Shown one piece after another: positions 16,210 to 24,749 of a stretch of 64,000 bases of DNA. The stretch is taken from NCBI GenBank assembly GCA_017792425.1, contig CP051233.1:399457-463456 (forward strand), read 5' to 3'. The notes under the pieces are model-generated. The model was not told the DNA's origin. It was given only the letters and a program-made list of their open reading frames with translations, and did no database searches. Made by a program: the position numbers and the translations under genes. Positions within the stretch are counted from its first letter, which is position 1. Each line of letters starts with the position of its first letter. Source of the DNA: Thalassovita sp. GTDB taxonomy: Bacteria; Pseudomonadota; Alphaproteobacteria; Rhodobacterales; Rhodobacteraceae.

Positions 16210-16806
16210 TCAGGTCAACTGGACACCGGCGGCTTTCATCCCGTGGATTGCGGCGGCCAGGGATCCGTCCAGATCAATGGCGCGGCACAGGTCCATGCGC
16301 ACGGTCACGTCAAAGCCCAGTTTCGCCGCATCCACAGCAGAGAAGTTCACGCAGAAATCCGTTGCCAGCCCAACCAATTCCAACCGGGTGATGCCGCGCG
16401 TGCGCAGGTATCCCTCCAGCCCCGTCGGCGTTATCTGGTCGTTCTCGAAAAAGGCGGAATAGCTGTCGATCCCGCGCCGGAATCCCTTGCGGATGATCAT
16501 GTCCGTCTTGTTGACATTCAGTGCCGGGTGAAATTGCGCCCCATTGGTCCCCTGAATGCAGTGATCCGGCCACAGCACCCGCGGACCATAGGGCATTTCG
16601 GTCAGGCTGAACGGTGCCGCGTCGGCGTGCTGAGAGGCAAAGGACAAATGGTCCGCCGGGTGCCAGTCCTGCGTCAGAACCACGGCATCCGCTTGCCGCA
16701 TCAGCGCATTGATGCCCTCGATGATCCGATCCCCTTCGGGCACGGCCAGCGTGCCACCCGGGCAGAAATCGTTCTGTACGTCGATCACGATCAGGGCTTG
16801 GGACAT
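16210..16806 (-). CDS. pncA: Nicotinamidase
   Basis: A 198-residue isochorismatase-fold hydrolase that deamidates nicotinamide to nicotinate. The catalytic triad is visible: Asp9 (VIDVQNDF), Lys107 (IIRKG) and Cys152 (ATDFCVN). Metal ligands are Asp47 and His49 (TQDWHPADH) and His82 (WPDHC). ATG 16806 has AAAGGAG 7 nt upstream. Together with pncB it makes a two-gene NAD salvage operon, transcribed away from the His-rich gene at 16980. Confidence 0.95.
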   Translation of the reverse strand: MSQALIVIDVQNDFCPGGTLAVPEGDRIIEGINALMRQADAVVLTQDWHPADHLSFASQHADAAPFSLTEMPYGPRVLWPDHCIQGTNGAQFHPALNVNKTDMIIRKGFRRGIDSYSAFFENDQITPTGLEGYLRTRGITRLELVGLATDFCVNFSAVDAAKLGFDVTVRMDLCRAIDLDGSLAAAIHGMKAAGVQLT

Positions 16807-16979
16807 GTGGGACTCCTTTACCCAAGGGGTAGGGTGCCGGGCCGAAGCGGTCAAGCCGCCGCGATATGCGCTTGGGAATGAACGTCAAAATGCGCGCGAC
16901 CGTCACATGACACGAAAATTTGTGGGGCGCGCGGACAAAGCTGGCATAGAATGCCCAGGGTCCGCAAAAGGAGTTGGCG

Positions 16980-17567
16980 ATGAGAATGAGCCTGGTTTTA
17001 TCGGTACTGGCGTTTGTCGGGCCCGCATCGGCACAACAAGCGGGGCATGGCGACCACCAGATGCACCAGCATTCCGCAGAGGCCAGCCCTATGCACGCAG
17101 AAGACCCAGAATTGGGGGCCACAGCCGCTCCACGCGATGCAGGTCAGTCAGCCTTTGGCGCAATCCAGGAAATCGTTACCTTGTTGCAGGCGGATCCAGC
17201 CACGGATTGGTCGCGTGTGAACATTGACGTGCTGCGCCAACACCTTGTTGACATGGATAACGTGACCCTGCGATCCACAGCAGATCGCACGGCAGTGACA
17301 GGTGGATACGCATTTACCGTGGTATCGGATGATCGGCAGGTGGCTGCTTCGATCCAGCGCATGGTGATCGCGCATGTTGCCGTGATGGATGGCGTCAAGG
17401 GCATGGACCTGACCGCAGAACCACGTCCTGACGGGGCGGTGCTGACAGCAACCGGGCCGGCAGACCTTGTTTCCGCGCTTGGTTTCTATGGGATCATGGC
17501 ATTGGGGATGCATCACCAGGCGCACCATCTGGCCCTTGCCCAGGGGGCCGACCCGCATGCTCACTAA
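16980..17567 (+). CDS. Secreted His-rich protein of unknown function
   Basis: A 195-residue periplasmic protein with a signal peptide of about 19 residues ending in ASAQ. The mature N-terminus is His/Met-rich (GHGDHQMHQH) and the C-terminus again (MHHQAHH and PHAH), which suggests copper, zinc or other metal binding; this is inference. The middle is a mixed alpha/beta domain I do not recognise. AAAGGAG lies 7 nt before ATG 16980, which decides the start. It stands alone between pncA (divergent) and rnr. Confidence 0.7.
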   Translation: MRMSLVLSVLAFVGPASAQQAGHGDHQMHQHSAEASPMHAEDPELGATAAPRDAGQSAFGAIQEIVTLLQADPATDWSRVNIDVLRQHLVDMDNVTLRSTADRTAVTGGYAFTVVSDDRQVAASIQRMVIAHVAVMDGVKGMDLTAEPRPDGAVLTATGPADLVSALGFYGIMALGMHHQAHHLALAQGADPHAH

Positions 17568-17614
17568 GCGTTTTGGAGCATGACGGCGGTTCCGCGCTGT
17601 GATAGGCGGTGGAC

Positions 17615-19879
17615 ATGAGCCAGATGCCCTCGAAATCCGAAATCCTTGACTGGATCGCGGAGAACCCGACCCTCACCGCGAAACGTGACATTGCCAAGGC
17701 TTTTGGCATCAAAGGGGCTGCGCGGATTGACCTGAAGCGCATCCTGAAAGAGCTGGAGGCCGAGGGCCACCTGGAAAAGCGAAAGAAAACCTATCGCGAC
17801 CCGGACCGCCTGCCGCCTGTCAGTGTGCTGCGCGTCAGCGCGGTTGGCCCGGATGGCGACCTGTTCGCCCAACCGATGGAATGGCAGGGCGATGGGGCGG
17901 AACCACTTGTGCTGGTGGTGCCGCGTGACACGGACCCGGCGCTGGCCGAGGGGGATCGTATCCTTGCCCGCGTGCAAGAAGTGCGGGACCAAGACTATGC
18001 CTATACCGCCCGCTTGATCCGCCGGATCGGCCATAACCCGCATAAGGTTCTGGGCGTGTTCCGCAAGACCGCCGAAGGCGGCCGCATCATTCCCATCGAC
18101 AAGGGCGACGGCAAGGAATGGCAGGTTCTGCCCGACGCCACCGGCGGCGCCAAGGACGGCGAGTTGGTAGAGGCTGAACAGGCAGGGCCAAAGGGTCGCC
18201 TTGGCCTGCCCAAGGCGCGGATCGTCAATCGGCTGGGTGACCCGACTGCGCCCAAGGCTGTGTCGTTGATCGCCATCCACCAGCACGGCATCCCCGACGA
18301 TTTCCCCGACGAGGTGATTGCCGAGGCTGACGCCATGAAACCCGCCGGGCTGAACGGACGGCTGGACATGCGGGACATGCCGTTGGTCACCATCGACCCG
18401 TCCGACGCCCGCGACCATGACGATGCCTGTTGGGCGCACCAGGATGACGACCCCAAGAACGACGGTGGCTATGTCATCTGGGTGGCCATCGCCGATGTCG
18501 CACATTACGTGCGCCCCGGAACCGCGCTGGACCGCGAAGCCCGTAAGCGCGGCAACTCCAGCTATTTCCCGGATCGCGTCGTGCCGATGCTGCCGGACCG
18601 GCTGTCGGGTGACTTGTGTTCATTGCACGAAGGTGTGCCGCGCGCCTGCGTGGCGGTGCGGATGCAGATAGACTCTGCCGGGCGCAAGATCGGTCACCGG
18701 TTTGTCCGGGGATTGATGAGATCCGTCGCGTCGCTGAACTACGAAGAGGTGCAGACCGCCCGCGACGGCGCGCCGAATGACAAATGCGCCCCCCTGATGG
18801 GCGAAGTCATCACCCCGCTGTACGAAGCGTATATGCTGCTGGACAAGGCTCGCGCCGCGCGCCAGCCGCTGGATCTGGACCTGCCGGAACGCAAGGTCAT
18901 CCTTAGCGATGAGGGCAAGGTACTGTCGGTCAACTTCCGCGACCGGCTGGATGCGCACAAGCTGATCGAGGAATTCATGATCCTCGCCAACGTGGCGGCG
19001 GCGGAAACGCTTATTGCCAAACGCTCGCCGCTGCTGTTCCGTGTGCACGAGGAACCCAGCCCCGAAAAGCTGGAGGCGCTGCGTGAAACGGCGGAATCGG
19101 CGGGGCTGAAACTGGCCAAGGGACAAGTGCTGCAAACCCGCCACTTGAACGCTCTGCTGGCTGCGGCTCAGGACACCGATTTCGACGAACTGATCAACAT
19201 GTCCACCCTGCGGGCGATGACGCAGGCCTATTATAGCCCGGCCAATTTCGGGCATTTCGGGTTGGCGCTGCAAGCGTACGCGCATTTCACCTCGCCCATC
19301 CGGCGCTATTCGGATCTGATCGTGCACCGGGGGCTGATTTCTTCGCATCAGTGGGGCGACGACGGGCTGAGCCCTGATGACACCGAAAGGATGGACGCCA
19401 CCGCCACCCACATCAGCGAAACCGAACGCCGGTCCATGATGGCCGAACGCGACACCACGGACCGCTATCTTGCGGCGTTCCTGTCGGAACGGGTGGGCGG
19501 CACCTTTACCGGGCGGATCAGCGGCGTAGCCAAGTTCGGTGTCTTCGTGCGGATGGACGAAACCGGGGCAGACGGGCTGATCCCGATCCGGTCCCTGGGG
19601 CGCGAGTATTTCCACTTTGACCGCGAGGCCGGCACCCTGACGGGTTCGGATACCGGACTGACCATCGGCATCGGCCAGCGCGTCACCGTAAAACTGACAG
19701 AGGCCCTGCCGGTCACCGGCGGCATCGCGCTGGAACTGGTCAGCCTTGACGGGGCGGAAATCCCGCGCGGCCCCCGCGGCAAGGGCGGGCGCGGCAAGCC
19801 ATCCAAGCGCAAGTTGACGAAATCCAAGGCGAAATCCGCCAAGATCAAGCGCAAGGTAGAACGCAAGCGGCGCGGCTGA
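17615..19879 (+). CDS. rnr: Ribonuclease R
   Basis: A 754-residue 3'-to-5' exoribonuclease that can unwind structured RNA. An N-terminal helix-turn-helix-like domain (1-60) is followed by cold-shock-like domains. The RNB catalytic centre around residues 255-275 holds the aspartate array in TIDPSDARDHDDACW, with RGNSSYFPDRVVPMLP, YSPANFGHFGL and FTSPIRRYSDLIVHR later. An S1 domain (~620-700) and a Lys/Arg-rich tail complete it. ATG 17615 is used; a GTG two codons upstream is possible. Confidence 0.95.
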   Translation: MSQMPSKSEILDWIAENPTLTAKRDIAKAFGIKGAARIDLKRILKELEAEGHLEKRKKTYRDPDRLPPVSVLRVSAVGPDGDLFAQPMEWQGDGAEPLVLVVPRDTDPALAEGDRILARVQEVRDQDYAYTARLIRRIGHNPHKVLGVFRKTAEGGRIIPIDKGDGKEWQVLPDATGGAKDGELVEAEQAGPKGRLGLPKARIVNRLGDPTAPKAVSLIAIHQHGIPDDFPDEVIAEADAMKPAGLNGRLDMRDMPLVTIDPSDARDHDDACWAHQDDDPKNDGGYVIWVAIADVAHYVRPGTALDREARKRGNSSYFPDRVVPMLPDRLSGDLCSLHEGVPRACVAVRMQIDSAGRKIGHRFVRGLMRSVASLNYEEVQTARDGAPNDKCAPLMGEVITPLYEAYMLLDKARAARQPLDLDLPERKVILSDEGKVLSVNFRDRLDAHKLIEEFMILANVAAAETLIAKRSPLLFRVHEEPSPEKLEALRETAESAGLKLAKGQVLQTRHLNALLAAAQDTDFDELINMSTLRAMTQAYYSPANFGHFGLALQAYAHFTSPIRRYSDLIVHRGLISSHQWGDDGLSPDDTERMDATATHISETERRSMMAERDTTDRYLAAFLSERVGGTFTGRISGVAKFGVFVRMDETGADGLIPIRSLGREYFHFDREAGTLTGSDTGLTIGIGQRVTVKLTEALPVTGGIALELVSLDGAEIPRGPRGKGGRGKPSKRKLTKSKAKSAKIKRKVERKRRG

Positions 19880-19985
19880 TCGGCGGCGGGCCGCAGATCA
19901 GGTTACCGGTTCAGCAGGATACTTTCGCGCCCCCGCCTTTCGCGGTATCATCCGGCCAAGGTCAAGAAAACAAGAGGCCGGGCAA

Positions 19986-21314
19986 ATGACGATCAGGACG
20001 ATTCTGGCAGCGTTCGCGCTGCTTTCCCTTGGCATTGGCGCCGCCAGCGCCAGCGCCAGCGCCGTGAATGTTTCCCTGCGGCCGCAGGAGCGCCCTGTGA
20101 CCGGCGCCGAAACAGGGGATACTTCCTTGCGTCCCAAAATCCGCCCCGGCGCGTTGCTGGCCAGTGCCGACGCCCCCCGCCTGTCCACCTCGAACCTCGG
20201 GTTCCAGCGGTGGATTCGCGGTTTCCGGTCCCGCGCCAATGCCGCCGGGATCAGCAACATCACCTTTGACCGCGCCTTTGACGGTATCCGGTATAACACA
20301 GATGTCATTCAGCGGGACCGCAACCAGTCAGAGTTCACCAAGACCCTGTGGGAATATCTGGACAGCGCGGCCTCTGATACACGCGTGGCAAATGGCAAGG
20401 CGGCATTGCGCGACCATGGCCGCACCCTGTCCGCGATTGAAGCGAAATACGGCGTGGACAAGGAAGTGGTCGCCGCCGTCTGGGGGCTGGAAAGCGCCTA
20501 TGGTACATTCCGCGGCAAGAATGATGTGATCGAGTCGCTGGCGACGCTGGCCTATGACGGACGGCGCGGCAAATTCTTCGAGCAACAGCTGATCGCCGCG
20601 CTGAAGATCCTGCAATCGGGCGATGTGCACCCCCGCAACATGACCGGATCCTGGGCCGGGGCGATGGGGCACACCCAATTCATCCCGACCTCTTACCTTG
20701 CCTTCGCGGTCGATTTCACCGGCGACGGCAAGCGTGATATCTGGAGCGACAACCCCGCCGACGCACTGGCCTCGACCGCCGCCTACCTGGCGCGGCACGG
20801 TTGGGTCAAAGGCCAGCCCTGGGGGGTCGAGGTGAAACTGCCGCACGGGTTCAACTACGCGCTGGCCAACCGCAAGATCACCAAGATGCCGTCCGAATGG
20901 GCGCGGCTGGGGATCACCGACATGCGGGGCGGCGCGGTGCGCGACTACGGCCATGCCTCGCTGCTGTTGCCTGCAGGGGCGCAGGGCGCGGCCTTCCTGA
21001 TCTTCAAGAATTTCTCGGTGATCGAACGCTACAACACCGCCGACGCTTACGTGATCGGCGTCGGGCACCTCAGTGATCGGCTAAAGGGTGGTCCGAAAAT
21101 TCAGGCCAACTGGCCGCGCGGCGACCGCGCCCTGACCTTTGCAGAACGCAAAGAGATGCAGCAGCGGCTGACCCGAAAAGGGTTCAGCACCCAGGGCGTG
21201 GACGGCAGGATAGGGCCGCTGACCATTGACGCCGTGCGCGGTTACCAGCGGTCACTGGGGATGACGCCGGACGGCTATCCCTCGCTCAGCCTGCTGAAAC
21301 GGCTGCGAAACTGA
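19986..21314 (+). CDS. MltB-type lytic murein transglycosylase
   Basis: A 442-residue periplasmic peptidoglycan lyase. An N-terminal signal peptide (about 1-25) is followed by a linker, then the SLT_2 domain (~70-360) with catalytic Glu in VWGLESAYGTF and the substrate loop SWAGAMGHTQFIPTSY. A PG_binding_1 domain closes the protein (VDGRIGPLTIDAVRGYQ). There is no lipobox, so unlike E. coli MltB it is probably soluble. It cleaves glycan strands to 1,6-anhydro products during wall growth. Confidence 0.93.
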   Translation: MTIRTILAAFALLSLGIGAASASASAVNVSLRPQERPVTGAETGDTSLRPKIRPGALLASADAPRLSTSNLGFQRWIRGFRSRANAAGISNITFDRAFDGIRYNTDVIQRDRNQSEFTKTLWEYLDSAASDTRVANGKAALRDHGRTLSAIEAKYGVDKEVVAAVWGLESAYGTFRGKNDVIESLATLAYDGRRGKFFEQQLIAALKILQSGDVHPRNMTGSWAGAMGHTQFIPTSYLAFAVDFTGDGKRDIWSDNPADALASTAAYLARHGWVKGQPWGVEVKLPHGFNYALANRKITKMPSEWARLGITDMRGGAVRDYGHASLLLPAGAQGAAFLIFKNFSVIERYNTADAYVIGVGHLSDRLKGGPKIQANWPRGDRALTFAERKEMQQRLTRKGFSTQGVDGRIGPLTIDAVRGYQRSLGMTPDGYPSLSLLKRLRN

Positions 21315-21323
21315 ACGCCCGCG

Positions 21324-21347
21324 CCTTTCATCTTGCCCCAAATACTC
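21324..21347. repeat. Dispersed intergenic repeat, copy 4
   Basis: CCTTTCATCTTGCC followed by CCAAATACTC, directly after the transglycosylase stop. It is identical to copy 2 at 10531 over the CGCCCGCG lead and 14-nt box, with two changed bases after it. Confidence 0.6.
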
Positions 21348-21380
21348 AAATCCTGCCCCATCCGCCACGCGGTAGGGTGG

Positions 21381-21695
21381 CTACATTTCCAGCGCCTCGG
21401 CCACTTCGATCGTGCCTTTGCCGCCTTCCAGGATCGGGCAACCCTTGGCGAGCGCGACAGCGGCGTCGATATCGGCGGCGTTGACCAGCGTGTAGCCGGA
21501 CACCGGATTGGACCCGCCGTTATCTTCCACCCCCTTGGCGGTAACGGTCTTGGACAGCCCGGCGGGGTTGCCGCCGTCCACCAGCGACTCGCCGATCCCG
21601 GCCATCCAGTTTTGCCAGGCTGCCATGACGCGGGCGCCTTCCTCGGGGGTCTCGGGGCGACCGCCACCGTGATAGATGAACATGAATTTGGGCAT
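21381..21695 (-). CDS. YciI-like (YCII/DGPF-type) small protein
   Basis: A 104-residue single-domain protein of the YCII-related family: MPKFMFIYHGGG start, then WQNWMAGIGESLVDGGNP, then a C-terminal FVEVWPL-like helix replaced here by GTIEVAEALEM. Members adopt a dimeric ferredoxin-like fold; few have known roles. A very strong Shine-Dalgarno (GGAGGAGGAAGG) precedes ATG 21695. It is third in an arsR / AHSA1 / YciI minus-strand module, an arrangement that recurs in many bacteria. Confidence 0.85.
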   Translation of the reverse strand: MPKFMFIYHGGGRPETPEEGARVMAAWQNWMAGIGESLVDGGNPAGLSKTVTAKGVEDNGGSNPVSGYTLVNAADIDAAVALAKGCPILEGGKGTIEVAEALEM

Positions 21696-21721
21696 TTCCT
21701 TCCTCCTCCTTCGGTGTGAAT

Positions 21722-22150
21722 TCAGTGCAGAAGCTGCGCCAGCTTGCGCAGGCTGCTGGTCCAACCCTGTTCGTGGTTGGCGCTGATTTCGTCGTTACCC
21801 AGGTTGCGATGGTTCAGGATCAGCTTCGCGCCCGCTGCCGATTCCTGCACGGTAAACGTGACGTGGCTTTCGGCCCCGCGCATATCGTCAGGATCGTGCC
21901 AGGCCCAGGTAAAGCCGACTGACCGTGGCGGGTCATAGCTGGTGACAATACCGGACACTTTGTAACGCTGCCCCGCGCTGTTCACCATGACGGAATACCA
22001 CGGCCCCAGCCGCGACAGGTCCAGATCGTGTTCGGGGACGTGCATCCCCTCTGGTCCCCACCATTGCAGCAATTGCGCCTGTGTCGTCAGGGCGCGGAAC
22101 AGCCGGTCCGGGCTGACGGGGAATTCGCGCTCGATACGCAGGTCAGTCAT
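21722..22150 (-). CDS. AHSA1/SRPBCC-family protein
   Basis: A 142-residue START-like (SRPBCC) domain protein: IEREFPVSPDRLFRALT, QWWGPEGM, VTSYDPPRSVGFTWAW and the C-terminal helix HEQGWTSSLRKLAQLL are the family pattern. Such proteins hold a hydrophobic ligand or stabilise enzymes; the ligand is unknown. It overlaps the arsR-type gene by 8 nt, so it is translationally coupled to it and most likely under its control. Confidence 0.9.
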   Translation of the reverse strand: MTDLRIEREFPVSPDRLFRALTTQAQLLQWWGPEGMHVPEHDLDLSRLGPWYSVMVNSAGQRYKVSGIVTSYDPPRSVGFTWAWHDPDDMRGAESHVTFTVQESAAGAKLILNHRNLGNDEISANHEQGWTSSLRKLAQLLH

Positions 22151-22469
22151 CTGGGGCCTCCTGGGTCAGCAGATCATGTAGCCTGTCCAGACCGGATTCC
22201 CAGAACTGGCGATGCTGGATGATCCAGTCGGAAATCGCCTGAAGCGCCTCGGGGCGGACGGAGTACAGTCGGCGTGCGCCATCCACGCGCTGGCGGATCA
22301 GCCCGGCCTCGCGCAGCACTTTCAGGTGGCGCGACATGGCCGGGCCGGACATATCTGCCCCGGCCACCAGCGCCCCTGCGGGTAATTCACCGGCGGTCAT
22401 CAACTGTTCCACCACGGCCAGGCGCGTATCATCGGAAAGCGCGGCGAATGTTCGGGTCAAACTGTGCAT
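22143..22469 (-). CDS. ArsR-family transcriptional repressor
   Basis: A 108-residue winged-helix repressor: FAALSDDTRLAVVEQLM, GADMSGPAMSRHLKVLREAG and RRLYSVRPEALQAI. No CxC or other metal-thiolate motif is present, so it belongs to the SRPBCC-linked, non-metal subgroup of ArsR proteins. ATG 22469 starts the domain; a TTG at 22487 is possible. It heads the arsR/AHSA1/YciI operon and an operator-like dyad lies directly upstream. Confidence 0.9.
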   Translation of the reverse strand: MHSLTRTFAALSDDTRLAVVEQLMTAGELPAGALVAGADMSGPAMSRHLKVLREAGLIRQRVDGARRLYSVRPEALQAISDWIIQHRQFWESGLDRLHDLLTQEAPDD

Positions 22470-22493
22470 GACCCGATTATTAACCAATTCGTT

Positions 22494-22513
22494 ATTTAAC
22501 GCAAATGTTAAAT
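22494..22513. promoter_or_regulatory. Operator-like dyad upstream of arsR-type gene
   Basis: ATTTAAC and GTTAAAT form a perfect 7-bp dyad with a 6-nt spacer in an AT-rich patch 25 nt upstream of the arsR-type start. It overlaps the stop codon of serB (22508-22510). ArsR proteins commonly bind such AT-rich dyads to repress their own operon. Confidence 0.55.
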
Positions 22514-23383
22514 GATGAATTCTGCCCTGCTATAGCCCTGTACGTACAACAGCGCGGTCAGATCGCCGTGGTTCACGCGCACCTCGCATTGCGCCGCAAC
22601 CGAAGGCTTGGCATGCAACGCGACGCCCGTTCCGGCGCGGCCCAACATACCCAGATCGTTCGCACCGTCGCCCACGGCGATCACGTCGGTTTCTGCGATG
22701 CCCAGCTTGGCGCTGATCCGCTCTAGCGCGTCCACCTTGGCCTGTCGCCCCAGGATCGGGCGGGCCACATCGCCGGACAGCTTGCCGCCGTCAATCAGCA
22801 GCGTGTTGGCGTGGTTTTCATCGAAACCCAGCGCGGCGGCCACCTTGGCGGTGAAGGCGGTGAACCCGCCCGACACCAGCGCCGCATAGCCGCCGTTGGC
22901 GCGCATTGTCGCGACCAGTTCCTTGCCGCCGGGCATAAAGGTGATGCGTTCGTTCAGCACCTTGCCAATGATCGTTTCGTCCAGCCCTTTCAGCAGGCCC
23001 ACACGCTCCAGCAGCGCGCCTTCGAAATCCAGCTCGCCGTTCATCGCACGGGCGGTGATGTCAGCAACCCGCGCGCCAACGCCCGCCTCGTCGGCCAGCT
23101 CGTCGATACATTCCTGCTGGATCATCGTGCTGTCCATGTCGGCCAGCAGCATCTTCTTGCGACGTCCCTCGGCCGGTTGGATCACCAGATCCACGTTCAT
23201 CTTTTGCAGATCGCCCCAGACGTCCCAGCGGTTGCCGGGCAGCGTGGGCAGCGAAAACTCTGCCGCCTCGTCCGTTGCCAGCCACTGAACATCGCCGCCG
23301 CCCCAGGCATTGCGCAGCGAATCAAGCAGTGCGGCGTCGAGGGCGGGAACCCGCGGATTGGTCAGAACAGTGGCAACGTACAT
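22508..23383 (-). CDS. serB: Phosphoserine phosphatase
   Basis: A 291-residue HAD-superfamily phosphatase, last step of serine synthesis. The nucleophile motif is LLADMDSTMIQQEC (Asp82, with acid/base Asp84), then LVSGGFTAFT, and the metal-binding VGDGANDLGML. The N-terminal ~75 residues are the regulatory-like extension common in SerB. It is divergent from the serC-serA operon, so all three serine-specific enzymes lie together. Confidence 0.96.
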   Translation of the reverse strand: MYVATVLTNPRVPALDAALLDSLRNAWGGGDVQWLATDEAAEFSLPTLPGNRWDVWGDLQKMNVDLVIQPAEGRRKKMLLADMDSTMIQQECIDELADEAGVGARVADITARAMNGELDFEGALLERVGLLKGLDETIIGKVLNERITFMPGGKELVATMRANGGYAALVSGGFTAFTAKVAAALGFDENHANTLLIDGGKLSGDVARPILGRQAKVDALERISAKLGIAETDVIAVGDGANDLGMLGRAGTGVALHAKPSVAAQCEVRVNHGDLTALLYVQGYSRAEFII

Positions 23384-23489
23384 GAGGAAAGTTTCCGATC
23401 GTAGCTGTTGGGGGTCGCAAAATCGCGCTCAAGCGGCGCTATAGCCGCATTTTCCCCGTTGTGAAAGCGCGTGAACGGCCTTAATTGCG

Positions 23490-23541
23490 GTCTTGGGACA
23501 CCTCTCCCCAACGAGAGGCGCTTATCTGGAAGGGTAGCTAC
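23490..23541 (+). promoter_or_regulatory. serC leader RNA (alphaproteobacterial serC motif)
   Basis: The 52 nt before the serC start can form two hairpins: CCTCTC (23501-23506) with GAGAGG (23513-23518), and a second, bulged one around TATC/GGTA that spans the ribosome site GGAAGGG. The serC motif is a described putative regulatory RNA found directly upstream of serC-serA in alphaproteobacteria. In addition TTGGG (23493-23497) can pair with CCCAA in the first loop, which would make a pseudoknot. Confidence 0.65.
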
Positions 23542-24687
23542 ATGGCTATTGCACACCCGGCATCGCGGCCGGCAAATCCGCGGTTCTCCTCTGGCCCCTG
23601 CGCCAAAATCCCCATTTTTTCGCTGGACATGCTTTCGGACGCCCCGCTGGGCCGGTCGCACCGTGCTGCTGTCGGCAAGGACAAGCTGAAAGCCGCGATC
23701 GAAGGCACCCGCGAGGTGCTGGGCATCCCCGCCGACTACAAGATCGGCATCGTGCCCGCCTCGGACACCGGCGCTGTCGAAATGGCCATGTGGTCGCTGC
23801 TGGGCGCACGCGGCGTGGAAATGCTGGCCTGGGAATCCTTCGGTTCGGGCTGGGTCACCGACGTGGTCAAACAGCTGAAGCTGGACGCCGTGGTGAAAAC
23901 CGCTGACTACGGCCAGATCGTCGATTTCGCCACCGTTGATTTCAACAATGACGTCGTGTTCACCTGGAACGGCACAACCTCGGGCGTGCGTGTGCCGAAC
24001 GGTGATGCGATCCCGGCGGACCGTGATGGCCTGACCATCTGCGACGCCACCAGTGCCGCATTCGCGATGGACCTGCCCTGGGACAAGCTGGATGTGACCA
24101 CCTTCTCTTGGCAGAAGGTCATGGGCGGCGAAGCGGCCCACGGCATGATCATCCTGTCGCCCCGCGCCGTCGAACGGCTGGAAAGCTATACCCCCGCATG
24201 GCCGATGCCGAAGATCTTCCGCATGACCAAGGGCGGCAAACTGATCGAAGGTATCTTCAAGGGCGAGACCATCAACACCCCGTCGATGTTGGCGGTCGAG
24301 GACTATCTGGTCGCGCTGGACTGGGCGCGCAACGTCGGTGGTCTGGAAGGGTTGATCAAGCGTTCGACCACGAACGCCAAGGTGCTGTGGGACTTCTGCG
24401 ACCGTCACGACTGGATCGCGAACCTGGCCGATGACGAGGCAACCCGCTCGAACACCTCGGTCTGCCTGAAGTTCACGGATGACCGCATCAAGGACGGTGC
24501 CGCTTTCGCCAAGGCCGTGGCCAAGAAGCTGGAAAACTACAACGCTGCCTATGATATCGGCGCCTATCGCGATGCCCCTGCGGGCCTGCGCGTCTGGTGT
24601 GGCGCCACCGTCGAGGCCGCGGATGTCGAGAAGCTGACGCTGTGGCTGAAATGGGCGTTCGAGGCCTGCCTCGAAGAGCAAGCGTAA
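23542..24687 (+). CDS. serC: Phosphoserine aminotransferase
   Basis: A 381-residue PLP enzyme converting 3-phosphohydroxypyruvate and glutamate to phosphoserine. It opens with FSSGPCAKI and binds PLP through Lys192 (TTFSWQKVMGGEAAHG). ICDATSAAFAMDLPW is the cofactor-aspartate region. It is the alphaproteobacterial/archaeal-type serC (about 380 residues), longer than the E. coli type. ATG 23542 is set by the leader RNA and GGAAGGG. serA follows 62 nt later on the same transcript. Confidence 0.96.
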   Translation: MAIAHPASRPANPRFSSGPCAKIPIFSLDMLSDAPLGRSHRAAVGKDKLKAAIEGTREVLGIPADYKIGIVPASDTGAVEMAMWSLLGARGVEMLAWESFGSGWVTDVVKQLKLDAVVKTADYGQIVDFATVDFNNDVVFTWNGTTSGVRVPNGDAIPADRDGLTICDATSAAFAMDLPWDKLDVTTFSWQKVMGGEAAHGMIILSPRAVERLESYTPAWPMPKIFRMTKGGKLIEGIFKGETINTPSMLAVEDYLVALDWARNVGGLEGLIKRSTTNAKVLWDFCDRHDWIANLADDEATRSNTSVCLKFTDDRIKDGAAFAKAVAKKLENYNAAYDIGAYRDAPAGLRVWCGATVEAADVEKLTLWLKWAFEACLEEQA

Positions 24688-24694
24688 TTCCGGT

Positions 24695-24713
24695 GGCGGG
24701 CCACAGGCCCGCC
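24695..24713 (+). other. GC-rich hairpin between serC and serA
   Basis: GGCGGGCC and GGCCCGCC form an 8-bp perfect stem with loop ACA, 8 nt after the serC stop. No T tract follows, so it is more likely an mRNA-stabilising or processing hairpin than a terminator. Confidence 0.6.
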
Positions 24714-24749
24714 GTTCCCCTGACATTCCCTCTTTGAAAGGAGCCCACC

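Noticed and set aside
22143..22469. Arsenic or metal resistance function for the ArsR-type gene
   Set aside because: No thiolate metal-binding motif and no ars genes; the AHSA1/YciI neighbours mark a different, non-metal subgroup.
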